64,000 bases of DNA from Bifidobacterium thermophilum (GTDB lineage Bacteria; Actinomycetota; Actinomycetes; Actinomycetales; Bifidobacteriaceae), in assembly GCA_000741495.1 (NCBI GenBank), contig JGZV01000001.1, positions 434,001 to 498,000 of the forward strand, in the 5' to 3' direction. Each line of letters opens with the position of its first letter. The stretch's first letter is position 1. Below, one piece after another: positions 34,248-44,427 of the stretch. Position numbers and translations under genes: made by a program. Under the pieces are notes generated by a model. The model made no database searches, was not told where the DNA came from, and saw only the letters and a program-made list of their open reading frames with translations.

Positions 34248-37067
34248 CTACTTGCGTTCGATCTCACGCATCTCGAAGGTCTCGATGATGTCGCCGATCT
34301 CGATGTCGTTGAAGGTGCCGAGGTTGATACCTGCCTCGTAGCCTTCCTTGACCGACTGGACGTCGTCCTTGAAGCGGCGCAGCGAAGAGATCTCCAGATC
34401 GTTGACCGTGGCGACCCCGTTGCGCAGGATGCGGCACTTGGTGCCCCGCTTGACTTCGCCGTCCTGAACCATGACGCCGGCGATGTTGCCGAACTTGGAG
34501 GAGCGGAAGATTTCGCGGATCTCGGAGTGCGAGGTGACGACCTCCTCGTATTCGGGCTTGAGCATGCCCTTCAAGGAGGCTTCGACATCTTCGATGGCCT
34601 TGTAGATGATCGAGTAGTACTTGATCTCCACGCCTTCGCGTTCCGCCAGATCGGCGACCTGACGGTTCGGGCGCACGTTGAAGCCGATGATAACGGCCTT
34701 GTCGACGCTCGCCAGGTTGACATCGTTCTGCGTGATGGCACCGACACCGCGGTGGATGACCTGGATGCCGACTTCCTCGGACACGTCGATCTTCATGAGA
34801 GAATCCTCGAGCGCTTCGACAGAGCCGGAGGAATCGCCCTTGATGACGATATTGAGCATATCCACCTCGGACTTGGCGAACTGCTCCTTGAGGCTTTCGA
34901 GCGAAACCACCTTGCGGCGCTTGGCCAGCTGGGCCGCGCGCTCGGTGGCCTGACGCTTCTCGGCAATCTGGCGGGCGGCGCGATCATCGGGGGCGACCAG
35001 GAACAGGTCGCCTGCGGTCGGCACGGAGGTCAGACCGAGCACCTGGACAGGCGTGGACGGGCCGGCGGCCTTCATATGATTGCCGTTCTCGTCGAGCATG
35101 GCACGCACGCGGCCATACGAGGTACCGGCCACGATAGCGTCACCCACATGGAGGGTGCCGGACTGCACGAGCACAGTCGCCACAGCGCCGCGACCCTTGT
35201 CGAGTCGGGCTTCAACGGTGGCACCTCGGGCGTCCATATCGGGGTTGGCCCGCAGATCAAGCTCCGCGTCGGCGGTGAGCAGCACCGCTTCGAGCAGCTT
35301 GTCGACATTCGTGCCCTGCTTGGCGGAGATATCGACGAACATGGTGTTGCCGCCGTACTCCTCGGGCACGAGGCCGAATTCGGTGAGCTGTCCGCGCACA
35401 CGCTCCGGGTTGGCGCCCGGCTTATCGATCTTGTTGACCGCGACCACAATCGGCACGTTCGCCGCCTGCGCATGGTTGATGGCCTCAACCGTCTGCGGCA
35501 TCACACCGTCATCCGCCGCAACCACGAGAATCGCGACATCAGTGAGTTCGGCACCACGGGCACGCATAGCCGTGAAGGCTTCGTGGCCAGGAGTATCAAG
35601 GAAGGTGATTTTGCGTGATTCGCCGTCAAGCTTGACCGTCACCTGGTATGCGCCGATGCGCTGCGTGATACCGCCGGCCTCACGAGCCACCACGTTGGTT
35701 TTACGGATGGTGTCAAGCAGTCGGGTCTTACCGTGATCGACGTGGCCCATAACCGTGACCACCGGCGGACGCGGCTTGAGGTTCTCATCATCCTGCAGCT
35801 CTTCGCCATCAAGATCGATGTCGAACTGCTGGAGCAGCTCCTTGTCTTCCTCCTCAGCGGAAACGATCTTGATGTTCCAGCCGATTTCCTCACCGAGAAT
35901 CTGGAAGGTCGCCTCATCGAGCGACTGGGTCGCCGTGGCCATCTCACCGAGATGGAACAGCACGGTAACCAAAGCTGCCGGATTCACATTGATTTTCTCA
36001 GCAAGGTCGGCAAGGGAAGCACCCTGACGCAAACGCACCGTCTGACCATTGCCTGCGGGGATGCGCACACCAGCAATAACCGGGGCCTTCATCTCCTGAT
36101 ATTCATGACGCTTCGCAAGACGGTTCTTACGAGCCTTCGAGGACTTGCCGCCCTGACGGCCGAACGCACCCGCGGCGCCGCCACGACCGCGACCACCTGG
36201 ACGCGACGGGCCGGCATTGCCGCCACCGTTCTGGAAGCCACCGCCGAAATGATTACCGGCGCCAGCTGAACGATTGCCACCATTCTGGCCGGGACGATGC
36301 TGTCCCCACTGCCCCGGCTTCGCCCCGGCACGACCATTGCCGAACCCGTTACGACCGCCACGGCCACGACCGCCACGACCGCCTTCGACAGTCGGACGAG
36401 CCATAGGATGCGGACGAGGAATATCGCCCGGCGTGGGCACGTGCATGCCCTGCTTGCGGCTGAACGGATTATTGCCCGGACGAGGCCCCGGCGTTGCCGC
36501 ATGCGGAGCGCCGGTACGGCCTTGTTGCGGGGCGCCCTGCGCATTACGCGGAGCGTGCGGGGTATTGCCTGCCCCCGGACGCGGCGCATTGCTGCGACGG
36601 GTGTTGGTATGCTGCCCCGGACGCGGCTGCTCGCCACGCTCGGAACGCGCGTTGCGACCATCACGACGGTCATCACGACGCTGCGGACGATCCGGCCTGC
36701 CCCCTTGCTGGGAGCGCTGTGCGGCATGAGGCCCCGGATGCGGAGCCCCCGGCTTCGGCACCTGCATATGAGCGGGACCGGGCTTCACGGAAGTCCGATG
36801 TTCGGCATGCTTAGCCTGCGATTCCTGGGAATGCTCAGTATGCTGTCCCGGACGCGGAGCCGCCTTGGCTGCGCCCTGCTTCTTCTCACTCGGCTTATTC
36901 TGCGCATCCGCTTTCGGGAAGGATGCTTTCAAACGGCGAACGACCGGCGCCTCCACCGTAGAGGATGCGGACTTGACGAACTCCCCCATGTCCTTGAGCT
37001 TCTCAAGGACGGTTTTGCTGTCAACGCCAAGTTCCTTGGCCAGTTCATATACGCGCTGTTTTGCCAC
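34248..37067 (-). CDS. infB: Translation initiation factor IF-2
   Basis: The GTPase that brings initiator tRNA to the 30S subunit. The 939-residue protein has an N-terminal IF2N domain ([14 protein letters not shown]), a low-complexity Pro/Gly/Arg/His-rich linker (about residues 75-320) typical of actinobacteria, and a second IF2N-like domain around 335-390. The G domain starts at GHVDHGKT near residue 440 (also DTPGHEAF and NKIDKP), and domains II-IV complete it. It lies 193 bp after nusA with no ylxR-like gene recognised between. Confidence 0.98.
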   Translation of the reverse strand: MAKQRVYELAKELGVDSKTVLEKLKDMGEFVKSASSTVEAPVVRRLKASFPKADAQNKPSEKKQGAAKAAPRPGQHTEHSQESQAKHAEHRTSVKPGPAHMQVPKPGAPHPGPHAAQRSQQGGRPDRPQRRDDRRDGRNARSERGEQPRPGQHTNTRRSNAPRPGAGNTPHAPRNAQGAPQQGRTGAPHAATPGPRPGNNPFSRKQGMHVPTPGDIPRPHPMARPTVEGGRGGRGRGGRNGFGNGRAGAKPGQWGQHRPGQNGGNRSAGAGNHFGGGFQNGGGNAGPSRPGGRGRGGAAGAFGRQGGKSSKARKNRLAKRHEYQEMKAPVIAGVRIPAGNGQTVRLRQGASLADLAEKINVNPAALVTVLFHLGEMATATQSLDEATFQILGEEIGWNIKIVSAEEEDKELLQQFDIDLDGEELQDDENLKPRPPVVTVMGHVDHGKTRLLDTIRKTNVVAREAGGITQRIGAYQVTVKLDGESRKITFLDTPGHEAFTAMRARGAELTDVAILVVAADDGVMPQTVEAINHAQAANVPIVVAVNKIDKPGANPERVRGQLTEFGLVPEEYGGNTMFVDISAKQGTNVDKLLEAVLLTADAELDLRANPDMDARGATVEARLDKGRGAVATVLVQSGTLHVGDAIVAGTSYGRVRAMLDENGNHMKAAGPSTPVQVLGLTSVPTAGDLFLVAPDDRAARQIAEKRQATERAAQLAKRRKVVSLESLKEQFAKSEVDMLNIVIKGDSSGSVEALEDSLMKIDVSEEVGIQVIHRGVGAITQNDVNLASVDKAVIIGFNVRPNRQVADLAEREGVEIKYYSIIYKAIEDVEASLKGMLKPEYEEVVTSHSEIREIFRSSKFGNIAGVMVQDGEVKRGTKCRILRNGVATVNDLEISSLRRFKDDVQSVKEGYEAGINLGTFNDIEIGDIIETFEMREIERK

Positions 37068-37085
37068 TCAGTTTTCTCCTATTCC

Positions 37086-37111
37086 GTGACTGCGCGCATA
37101 TGCGCAGTCAC
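37086..37111. promoter_or_regulatory. Perfect palindrome upstream of infB
   Basis: GTGACTGCGC, GCATAT centre, GCGCAGTCAC: a 26-bp perfect dyad 18 bp before the infB start, with no T tract. It would fold in the nusA-infB mRNA near the infB ribosome site, or act as a DNA-binding site. Confidence 0.45.
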
Positions 37112-37259
37112 ACTTCGATGATGGCGAGCTTACCTTGTCTCATCGTGCGACCATGATCTGTTACCTCGTCTCCGTGTCACAGCTTGGATGCAATACACCC
37201 GGGCCCGGATTGCCGCAACCCAGCATACCTGAGACGCTGGATTGCGGCGCAACTCGTGT

Positions 37260-38309
37260 CTACTCGGCTTCGCCGGACGACGCGTCACGTTCCGCGGCCA
37301 TCTTCGCCTTATGCTGTTCGGCGGATTCAATACCGATCTTCCAACCGGTCAGCTTCGCGGCGAGACGGGCATTCTGGCCTTCCTTGCCGATGGCGAGCGA
37401 CAGCTGGTCGTCATGGATGAACGCGATAGCGGTCTTGTTTTTCTCGCTGATGACCTGCACGTCCGTGGCAACCGCAGGCGAAAGCGCAGCGGCGACGAAC
37501 TTCGCCGGATCAGCGGACCAGTCGACGATATCGATTTTCTCGTTGCCGAGATTCTCCATCACCGCGCGCACACGCGAGCCGGCAGGGCCGATCAGCGCAC
37601 CCTTGGGGTTGACACCTTCAGTATTCGCCTTGACCGCAATCTTCGTACGTGCGCCCGCCTCGCGGGCGATAGCCATGATGGACACCGCACCAGAAACCAG
37701 TTCCGGCACTTCACGCTCAAACAGGCGGCGGACAAGCTCCGGGTGAGAGCGGGAGACGATGATCTCCGGACCGCGCAAGCCGCGGGACACGTTGACAACG
37801 TACACGCGCAGACGCTCACCATGACGGTAGCGCTCGCCGGGCACCTGTTCACGGCGAGGCAGCAACGCTTCGACATCGCCGACTGCAATATGCACGTTCG
37901 TGGGATCTTTGGCATCCTGCTGCACCACACCGGTGATCAGTTTGCCTTTCTGCCCGGCAAAAGCGCCGAGCACTCGGTCATCTTCAGCCTTACGGAACAG
38001 CTGGCTGATGACCTGTCGCGCGGTTGCCGCGGCCAAACGGCCGAAATCGCGCGGAGTGTCGTCGTACTCCTCCCCCAGTTGCGGCGCCGGATGCGGGTTG
38101 TCCTCAGTCGGTTCGACTGGAATCTCATCTTGAGCCCAAATCGTGAACGTGCCTGCACGCTCATCAAGCTCCACACGGACATGCTTCGCCGCGTGGGGTG
38201 TTTTGAGATATGCCAGCCGCAATGCTTCGGAAAGTGCATCATCCAGCGTCTCGGCGTCAATTCCCTGACCAGCTGCCAGCTGGTGAATACCTGCCAGGTC
38301 CAGTTCCAT
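37260..38309 (-). CDS. nusA: Transcription elongation/antitermination factor NusA
   Basis: Binds RNA polymerase and nascent RNA to control pausing, termination and antitermination. The 349-residue protein has an N-terminal domain with MELDLAGIHQLAAGQGID, the S1 domain (about 140-205), and two KH domains (EVPELVSGAVSIMAIAREAGARTKIAV and NEKIDIVDWSADPAKFVAAAL). It lacks the extra C-terminal acidic repeats of proteobacterial NusA, as is normal here. First gene of the nusA-infB unit; divergent from the lipoprotein gene. Confidence 0.96.
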   Translation of the reverse strand: MELDLAGIHQLAAGQGIDAETLDDALSEALRLAYLKTPHAAKHVRVELDERAGTFTIWAQDEIPVEPTEDNPHPAPQLGEEYDDTPRDFGRLAAATARQVISQLFRKAEDDRVLGAFAGQKGKLITGVVQQDAKDPTNVHIAVGDVEALLPRREQVPGERYRHGERLRVYVVNVSRGLRGPEIIVSRSHPELVRRLFEREVPELVSGAVSIMAIAREAGARTKIAVKANTEGVNPKGALIGPAGSRVRAVMENLGNEKIDIVDWSADPAKFVAAALSPAVATDVQVISEKNKTAIAFIHDDQLSLAIGKEGQNARLAAKLTGWKIGIESAEQHKAKMAAERDASSGEAE

Positions 38310-38390
38310 CCTGCAAGACCTCCTATGTGAAGTTATCTATACCGAGCGCTTTGCCCAATTGGTCACAGTTACGTACTATTTTAATGGATT

Positions 38391-39279
38391 ATGCAGACAC
38401 GCATCACTTCTCTTCGCCACGCGCGCACCGCCATCCGTATCTTGGCTGCGTGTGTCGTCGCAGCAATGATGCTCCCCACCATCGGCGCCTGCACATCACC
38501 GCGCATCGCCGGGCGCGCCGAATCAGAACATCAAGTCAGCGAATGCGAGATCGCGTACCGTTCCGCCACCGCCGGCGACGAACGCGCCCGTACCACCCCA
38601 TTGCTCGAACGGTATCTTGCCGCATCATCATCGGCGCAAGCATGGCAAACCGTAGCCGCCATCTGCCCGCAACGACTGTCCGAAGGCATCATCCGCAGCG
38701 CACAAGCCCAATGGAACGCGCAGAATATCGCCACCTCACTATCTACAACCTACACAGCCAGCACCGCTGACGGCAACGCACTACGACGGCAACGACTCGA
38801 CGGTGTCACCTCACTGCCGCTTGACAACACCACCCTGCGTCATCTCGCCTTGGCCGAAGACCGAGCCGGATCAGCCATGCAACTGCTTGCCGCGAAAACC
38901 GCTCCAGGCGCCACACTCACGTTGAGCGACAATCATCATGCCGCCGGATCGCAGCTCATGACCTTGGCAGGCAACAACGGCGATTTGCGGCAGAAAGAGT
39001 ATGACGTGTCGGCGCTGATCGCCAACCCGTCAACGGCAACCGATCACAACACCGGACTCACCGCAGCGAGCGCCGCCATCGTCGAAATGGACTGCACACT
39101 CGAAGAACTCGCCGCGCTCTCTTCAGCAGGCCAAGCCCCCCACCACCGGTGATGCCGCAACACGCACACAGCAGATGCTCACAGTGATTCGACTGGTTAC
39201 CGGGCACTGCTACCAGGCGTTCGCCAACGGATATCCGAGCGGCGACTTCGCAGTGTTCGCAAGCACCAGCAAACAGTAA
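38391..39279 (+). CDS. Predicted lipoprotein of unknown function, apparent +1 frameshift
   Basis: About 295 residues once repaired. An N-terminal signal peptide ends in a lipobox TIGAC with Cys34. The mature part is largely helical and Ala-rich, with CEIAYRSAT, WQTVAAICPQRLS and HLALAEDRAGSAMQLLA. The frame stops at 39152 just after a C6 run at 39136-39141; with five C it continues as GQAPTTGDAATRTQQM and ends QAFANGYPSGDFAVF...TSKQ at a TAA at 39277-39279. Location upstream of nusA fits helical lipoproteins seen next to nusA in other actinobacteria, but I do not recognise the family with confidence. Confidence 0.8.
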
Positions 39280-39395
39280 TGGTGCGGCTGCAGCGACATC
39301 GGTGATGGTACGGCGCTACGATACCGGCCGGCTGACTGAACCGGTCGAACCGATCGAGCCGAATCAGACTGGTATGTCATCAGCGGCGGCCCTTG

Positions 39396-39490
39396 CGGGA
39401 GTTCTTCACCGATACGCCGTATGGCATGCAAACTCCCACATTGTAGCGGGAGTTCATCGGGCATATGCGGAAACGGCGGTGTTCTCCCAT
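39396..39490. repeat. Paired hairpin-ended repeat, family B (units B3 and B4)
   Basis: Two 44-bp units at 39396-39439 and 39447-39490, period 51 bp. Both begin CGGGAGTTC and end CTCCCA(C/T). The junction CTCCCAC-ATTGTA-GCGGGAG forms a 7-bp hairpin with one G-U. They lie in a 509-bp gene-free stretch (39280-39788). Confidence 0.65.
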
Positions 39491-39541
39491 ACACGGATTC
39501 AAGACCGATATTCAACAGCCGCGGAATTCCAACGTTCCCGC

Positions 39542-39637
39542 CGGGAGATTATCTGCTATGACACGGAATCCCAACAAACTCCCGCGCAGTAAGCGGGAGA
39601 ACACCGTCCATCAGACGATACTGCCATGATCCCCCCA
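39542..39637. repeat. Paired hairpin-ended repeat, family B (units B5 and B6)
   Basis: B5 at 39542-39585 (CGGGAGATT to CTCCCGC, 44 bp) and B6 beginning at 39594 (CGGGAG), whose right end is degenerate (ATCCCCCCAT near 39637). Period 52 bp. The junction CTCCCGC-GCAGTAA-GCGGGAG is a perfect 7-bp hairpin. Confidence 0.6.
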
Positions 39638-39661
39638 TACCGCCCCCCAAATACCGCTGTA
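39628..39661 (-). other. Arm-type-site relic outside the element's left boundary
   Basis: CATACCGCCCCCCAAATACCGC closely resembles the motif GTACCGCCCCAAATACCGC found just inside the left end (39908-39943) of the integrated element. Its position outside the left attachment repeat suggests a remnant of an earlier insertion at the same tRNA gene. Confidence 0.5.
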
Positions 39662-39788
39662 TCCTGGCATTTACCCTGTTGAATACCCCGCGAAATACCT
39701 CGTTACAGGTCCCAATGTACCTGTTGCTCACATCAGCCGGAACACTGCCAATTGCCCGGACCTCACCCGCAAACCCCAATAATCACAA

Positions 39789-39864
39789 CGGTTTTCGGCT
39801 TGATAACAAGAAACCCCGCGGGTGGAACCCACGGGGTACTGCGGATGAGGCGAGATTCGAACTC
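39789..39864. other. Left attachment site (attL), 76-bp repeat
   Basis: Starts CGGTTTTCGGCTTGAT and ends GATTCGAACTC, identical over 76 bp to 47926-48001. It includes a copy of the tRNA terminator and only the 3' end of the tRNA, after which sequence diverges, so this copy is not a functional tRNA. Confidence 0.9.
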
Positions 39865-40302
39865 CAATATGCCGGGAACCCTTGGAATCATTGACGTTTC
39901 GAGATACGCCATTTTCCCGTACCGCCCCAAATACCGCTTATGCAATGATTATGCATGTTCACCGGATGGCGTATGCCACGTTCCTGTACTCCCATGATAG
40001 TCGTATCCGCGGGGTGTCGGCGAGCGCCTGCGTGTGGTGTGTGGTGTGTGGGTAAAAGTACGGGCGGGGCGGGTGCCTTCGGCGGTTCCCATGCACCCAT
40101 CCCCGTCCGCTTGACATGCACCATAGGGTTGCACGTCCGGTGCCATGCCCGAGCTGGAACGGGCATTATCGAATGCGTCGGCATGGCATCCCGGCACTTG
40201 TCTTGTGGCTACCGCCCGCCCTGTGCCGTACCACCCATTATACCCCTACCGGGTATATTCGCGTGTAGGTGTGTGCCGTGCCGGTGCCGTCTATGCGCCC
40301 TA
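39865..40302. other. Left end of the element: arm-type site, no gene
   Basis: A non-coding end segment. The integrase arm-like motif lies at 39908-39943 (GTACCGCCCCAAATACCGC on the plus strand), followed by ATGCAATGATTATGCAT, a small dyad that could bind an accessory factor. One TGTCGGCGAGCGCC motif copy is at 40015. No open frame here looks coding. Confidence 0.6.
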
Positions 40303-40608
40303 TCAGCGTTCTATCGCGCCGCCCGGCGTAATCTCATGCCACCGGTAGCCGGGACCGGCTTCGGCGAGCGCCCGGCGTATCCAATGGTCGCAAGCCGCCG
40401 CGAACTGTCGGGCGTGTTCGGGTATCGCGGCGATGGACGCGGCGGTCATCTCCCCGTCACCTTCCGCCACGTAAGACCCGCATATGTACCCCTCGAGGTC
40501 GTCCCGGAATATCTCGCAAGACAGCCCCAGCACATCGCATGTAATCCTCCCGACAACGGTGGTGCCGGGTTCCACCGTGTCGTTCTCCCTGACGTATTCC
40601 CCGCACAT
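40303..40608 (-). CDS. Small element protein of unknown function (101 residues)
   Basis: An acidic 101-residue protein with four cysteines (MCGEY, ITCDVLGLSCEIF, YICGSY) in its first half and a helical, Ala-rich second half (IPEHARQFAAACDHWIRRAL). A strong AGGAAGGG site precedes the ATG at 40608. It lies 14 bp after the preceding small gene and is the last gene of the element. No family recognised. Confidence 0.7.
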   Translation of the reverse strand: MCGEYVRENDTVEPGTTVVGRITCDVLGLSCEIFRDDLEGYICGSYVAEGDGEMTAASIAAIPEHARQFAAACDHWIRRALAEAGPGYRWHEITPGGAIER

Positions 40609-40622
40609 GGTGTGTTCCCTTC

Positions 40623-40859
40623 CTAGGCCTGCACGTCCTGCTTCATGTAATCGTCATACACCTGCCCGTCGTCGCCGCCATCCGCGGATGTGAGATATGG
40701 ACGGGCCGCATACACCCTCACATACCGCCCGCCTGCACGCCAACCTGCCAAATTGGCGGATACCCATGCCGGTAGGCTAGGCCCGCCGTCCTGCTTCACA
40801 TGCCGGGCGGTGACCGTTTCGTTCACCCCTTGCCGCCGGTGGCGCTCGCCGATGTGGAC
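40623..40859 (-). CDS. Small element protein of unknown function (about 67-78 residues)
   Basis: The C-terminal 67 residues look coding (KQDGGPSLPAWVSANLAGW, then GGRYVRVYAARPYLTSADGG) and the frame ends 14 bp before the next gene's start. The true start is unclear: a GTG at 40826 or an ATG at 40859 within a GTCCACATG tandem repeat. The frame stays open to 41141 but the upstream part looks non-coding. No family recognised. Confidence 0.45.
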   Translation of the reverse strand, partial: VHIGERHRRQGVNETVTARHVKQDGGPSLPAWVSANLAGWRAGGRYVRVYAARPYLTSADGGDDGQVYDDYMKQDVQA

Positions 40860-41021
40860 CATGTGGACCATGTGGACCGGCCCATAGACAAGACAGACAC
40901 CACAGGCAAGACCACCACGACGATACGCAAGGACAGGCAAGGGCGAGGGCATAGTAGGTAACAGTAGGTAAGAGTAAGGGCATAGTAGGCAAGGGCAAGC
41001 GAACGGCATGGATGCCACAAG

Positions 41022-41078
41022 GGTACGCACAATCTGAGTACCATCATGCACCCCGAGGGCATCCACAATTTGGATACC
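41022..41078. promoter_or_regulatory. Pair of 21-bp dyad operators
   Basis: 41022-41042 and 41058-41078 share the pattern GG(T/C)A-NN-CACAAT-NTG-N-(G/A)TACC at a 36-bp period; the first has perfect GGTAC...GTACC ends. They lie upstream of the two small leftward genes. Binding by an element-encoded regulator is inferred. Confidence 0.5.
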
Positions 41079-41572
41079 CTGTACCCGGTGCCGGGCACTC
41101 CCTATCCACTCCCCTGCCATACAGGCCGGGCATACCGTCACCGATAGTTACGGTATACAGACACGACAAACAGGAACAGGAACATGGATACGAACAAGGG
41201 ACAGGCCGGTGATGTGACCGGGGTGGGGAGCCTCCCCCCGAGTTCCGCGCATGGCCGCAAGCGGTTCCCGTGCTGACAGTGAATGTAATCGTGGACTATT
41301 TTGAGCATAGCGTGACAACACCCCGACACGCCTGAAACACCAACGATTCATGCCGTTCAGGTTTCCCATTCACGCCCCCTCGTACCGCCTGCCGTGGCAC
41401 CCGGTTCCCTGTACCTTGGCATCAATGCCACAGGCCCGTAAGCGCCATTCCCTTACCCTCCCAATTAGGGAGAGTATTCACCCCGCCCGCGCTGTGGCAT
41501 CCGGGTAACCACAACACTATCAGGGTTTCGACCGGCCCGCCCCACACGCCCCCTCGGCCCTGCCGTATGGCA

Positions 41573-41659
41573 TAGACGATATAGACAATTAGACACCGGT
41601 TAGACACGCAATTAGACACCGTCAACCCTACTGCCGTAAGGGATTAGACAATTAGACAC
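41573..41659. repeat. Iteron array (TTAGACA), candidate replication origin
   Basis: Seven copies of (A/T)TAGAC(A/G) in direct orientation start at 41573, 41581, 41589, 41600, 41612, 41644 and 41652, with spacing mostly 8-12 bp. The array lies within the 1.2-kb gene-free region 41143-42379 downstream of the replication-protein gene. Direct iterons near a rep gene are typical of origins or rep autoregulation sites. Confidence 0.65.
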
Positions 41660-41943
41660 ATCGACGGCACAGACAGCCGCCACGGGGCATAGAGAGAGTA
41701 TGCCATACCGTCGCCATTCCCGACGGTATCCCCCGCCTACCACACCGGTGCCTGAGACCGCCTAAGCAATACTTAGCCGCTCGCCCCGGCATGTAGGATA
41801 CCCATAATCCGGGTAGCCCCGACACTCCCGCCCGCATATTCTCTCGGACGATGGCGGCAACGGGGTAACGAAACGTGACACCCTCCACCACCGCATTACG
41901 ACACGTGTGGCACCCATGTCGGCGAGCGCCCACCACCATACCT

Positions 41944-41997
41944 ATATATATGGTGTCGTGGCACATGGCATACAACCACCCCGATATATATAAGGTG
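41944..41997. other. AT-rich tract with GGTGTC repeats in the non-coding region
   Basis: TATATATATGGTGTC and, 43 bp on, TATATATAAGGTGTC are followed by AAGGTGTCGG. These AT-rich steps stand out from the GC-rich surroundings and could be the unwinding part of an origin whose iterons lie at 41573-41659. No gene is supported between 41143 and 42379. Confidence 0.4.
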
Positions 41998-42379
41998 TCA
42001 AGGTGTCGGCGTGCATGGTATCCGCCCTGTTCGCGTCATGGCATGGTCACGGGCCGGTGCAAGCAACGCCGGGATGACACCCTAGCGCCGCTCCCATCAG
42101 CCCGTCGTCGTGCGCCCGCCGATTCCTGGACTTCCCCCTGCCGTTCCTCTTATGGGCGTGTGGACCGGTCCACATGGCCCACATGCCATTACGTGTGGTT
42201 GAACCTGTAGATGCCTGTCGCCCACGCGCCGGATACCGTCACCACCATCTGCATCACCTTCTATGTATATGGGTATGACAACGGGCCGGTGGCGGGGATA
42301 ATCCGGGGCTGTGCCCCTGTCCCTTCCATCGGCCCGTCGTGCGCTCGCCGGGATGGTTCACCGGGTAATGGTCATGCCG

Positions 42380-44298
42380 TCACCCCCGCCGCCGCCGGTT
42401 GAGTTCGTCAGCCGCACGTGCCTTGAACGCCTGCCGCGTGTCGGTATCCCTGATACGTTCGAGCTGTCCAACGGTCGCGTCGCTCCATGGGTATTCGCTC
42501 ACGTAAACGTATCCGGCGCTGTCGGATGGCATGTCGGCTGTCTCGGCGGGTGCCGGTATTGCCTGCCGAGTTTGCCGAGTTTGCCGAGTTAGAGTATTTC
42601 CAACGGTTCCCACGCTCCCGCCTGTTGCCGAGTTTGAATAGTTTGCCGAGTTAGGAACGGTTCCATGCTTCTCATACTCGGCATACTCGGCATACTCGGC
42701 ACCCGGCATGGTGTCCGGGAACCCTTGGGATTGTTCATACTCGGCACACTCGGCATACTCGGCACCCTGTACGGGCGTGCCGTGTTTGACAAACCACACG
42801 GTCTTGCCGCGTTCCTTGCCTTTTTCCTTCCTGTGGTCCACACGGTCGTCATGTCTAAGCAACCGGTCCAATTTGCTTTTGCTGATATGGTCCTCGCCCT
42901 TCGTGAATTGCTGGTCAATGGCGGTCCGGTAGGCTTCATGGTCCGGTTGCGCGTCAATCCACGCCACCACCATGTCCGCCTGTTCCTTGGCCTCCGTTCT
43001 CTCGTAGTCGCTCACCTGCCTGTTCCGGTCGAACGATTCAACGTCAACGTCTGTCGGCTCGACTTCCACGTAGGGGAACTCCTGCCGCTCGCCCACATCC
43101 ACCAACAGCGGGGGCCTCGGGGGTACTCCGGTACTTCATCGGGTCGAGCCTGTATTCGTCGCCCTCGGGTGTGAACATGCCCGCGTGGATGGCGAACTTC
43201 GTTCCGGGTCGCCACCCGTTGCATTTGGTGACCTTCGCATAGGACACCATCGCGCCCGTCTCGGCGAGCGGGTCCTTGGCGATGCACACCACGCTCCGTG
43301 CCGTCGCCTCCCACTTGGCCGAACCGGTGAACGCCTTCCGCGGGTTATCCGTGACCTTGTTCATATGTGAGATGCCTATGACCGCGATGCCATACCGTCC
43401 GGCGAAACCGTTCAGGTCTGAAACGAACGCCTCCACCTTCTTGGCATCATTCACGTCGCCGGCGAAATACGTGACCGGGTCGAGTATCATCAACGCGACA
43501 CTCGCCGCGTGGCGTTCCACATACTGCTTGGCGACTTTGAGCGGGTCGTCGTACTGGTCAGTGTCGAACACCTTCAGCCTGCGCCCGTCACCGCCCATCC
43601 GTTCGACCTGTAGCCGTATCTGCTTGGTGGTGTCCTCGCAAGAATGCACGATGACCGCCTCCGCCGGGGTGCCGTTGTATTCGCCCGGCAACATGCCGGC
43701 GGTCACCTTCGCCGCATCCCATCGTGTCCATGCACTCTTGAACGTGCCGCCCTCCCCATACACGAGCGTGAACCCGCACAGGGGGATTACCCCCACATAC
43801 AGGGGTTTGGGGTCCGGCGTGTCCTGTGTCCCATCCGTCGTGCGCGTATCCGGGCGGGCATCATCCGTTCCCGGCGTATCCCGCCAACCGTCGGATACGG
43901 GCGTGGCCGGTGAGAGGGCGGCGGCATCCCCCCGTGTCGGCGAGCGCCGCCGCGTGGTGTTCCCTGTCCTCGGCCTTCCGTACCGTTCCGGGCTTGTCGG
44001 GTAGGTCATGGCGTGGCGTGCCGCCCTTGTTCCATGCGCCGTCGTTCCACAGGTCGTCGGGTGTGAAGTCCCATGCCTTGAGCAAAGCGGTGGTGTCGTC
44101 CCTGTACCGGCACATGTCGCCGTCCGACGCGGGGTATACGGCACCCTGCCGCTTGTCGTAGGTCAGGGAGATGGAGTGCCCGCCTCCCTCGCCGCACGGG
44201 CATGTGACCGTCTTGTTGCGGTTGATGCCGGTCACCGTGTAGCCTTGCTGTTCGAGTTTGACAACCACGTGGCCCATCGCCGGTGACATGCCGCTCAT
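42380..44298 (-). CDS. Replication protein: zinc-ribbon plus RecA/AAA helicase, two apparent +1 frameshifts
   Basis: Reads as one protein of about 638 residues if two homopolymers are each shortened by one base (C6 at 43928-43933 and G5 at 43109-43113). The N-terminal part has a zinc-ribbon-like CPCGEGGG...DMCRY as in primase-type proteins. The middle is a RepA/AAA_25 ATPase with Walker A VYGEGGTFKSAW, Walker B LMILDPVTYFAGD and GISHMNKVTDNPRKAFTGS. The C-terminal part is basic, then carries repeats (AEYAECAEYEQ, AEYAEYAEYE) and ends near NRRRRG. It probably unwinds the element's origin. As given, it is split into three frames. Confidence 0.75.
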
Positions 44299-44427
44299 GC
44301 GACCACCCCCCCACGTGGTTACGCTACCGTAACCATATCCATGGCACACGGTAGAATAGAGGGTATAGCCTTCCCGGCCCCCACCAATCATGGGGGCCAT
44401 CTCTATATATTCCATTTTCGGCGGGCC

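Noticed and set aside
39842..39900. Third tRNA-Ser gene at the left boundary
   Set aside because: Only the last 23 nt of a tRNA match; the T-arm is followed by unrelated sequence with no anticodon arm.
41143..42379. Coding genes in the element's non-coding region
   Set aside because: Frames on both strands are short, start without ribosome sites and have Cys/Arg/His-rich shadow composition; the iterons and AT tracts explain the region better.
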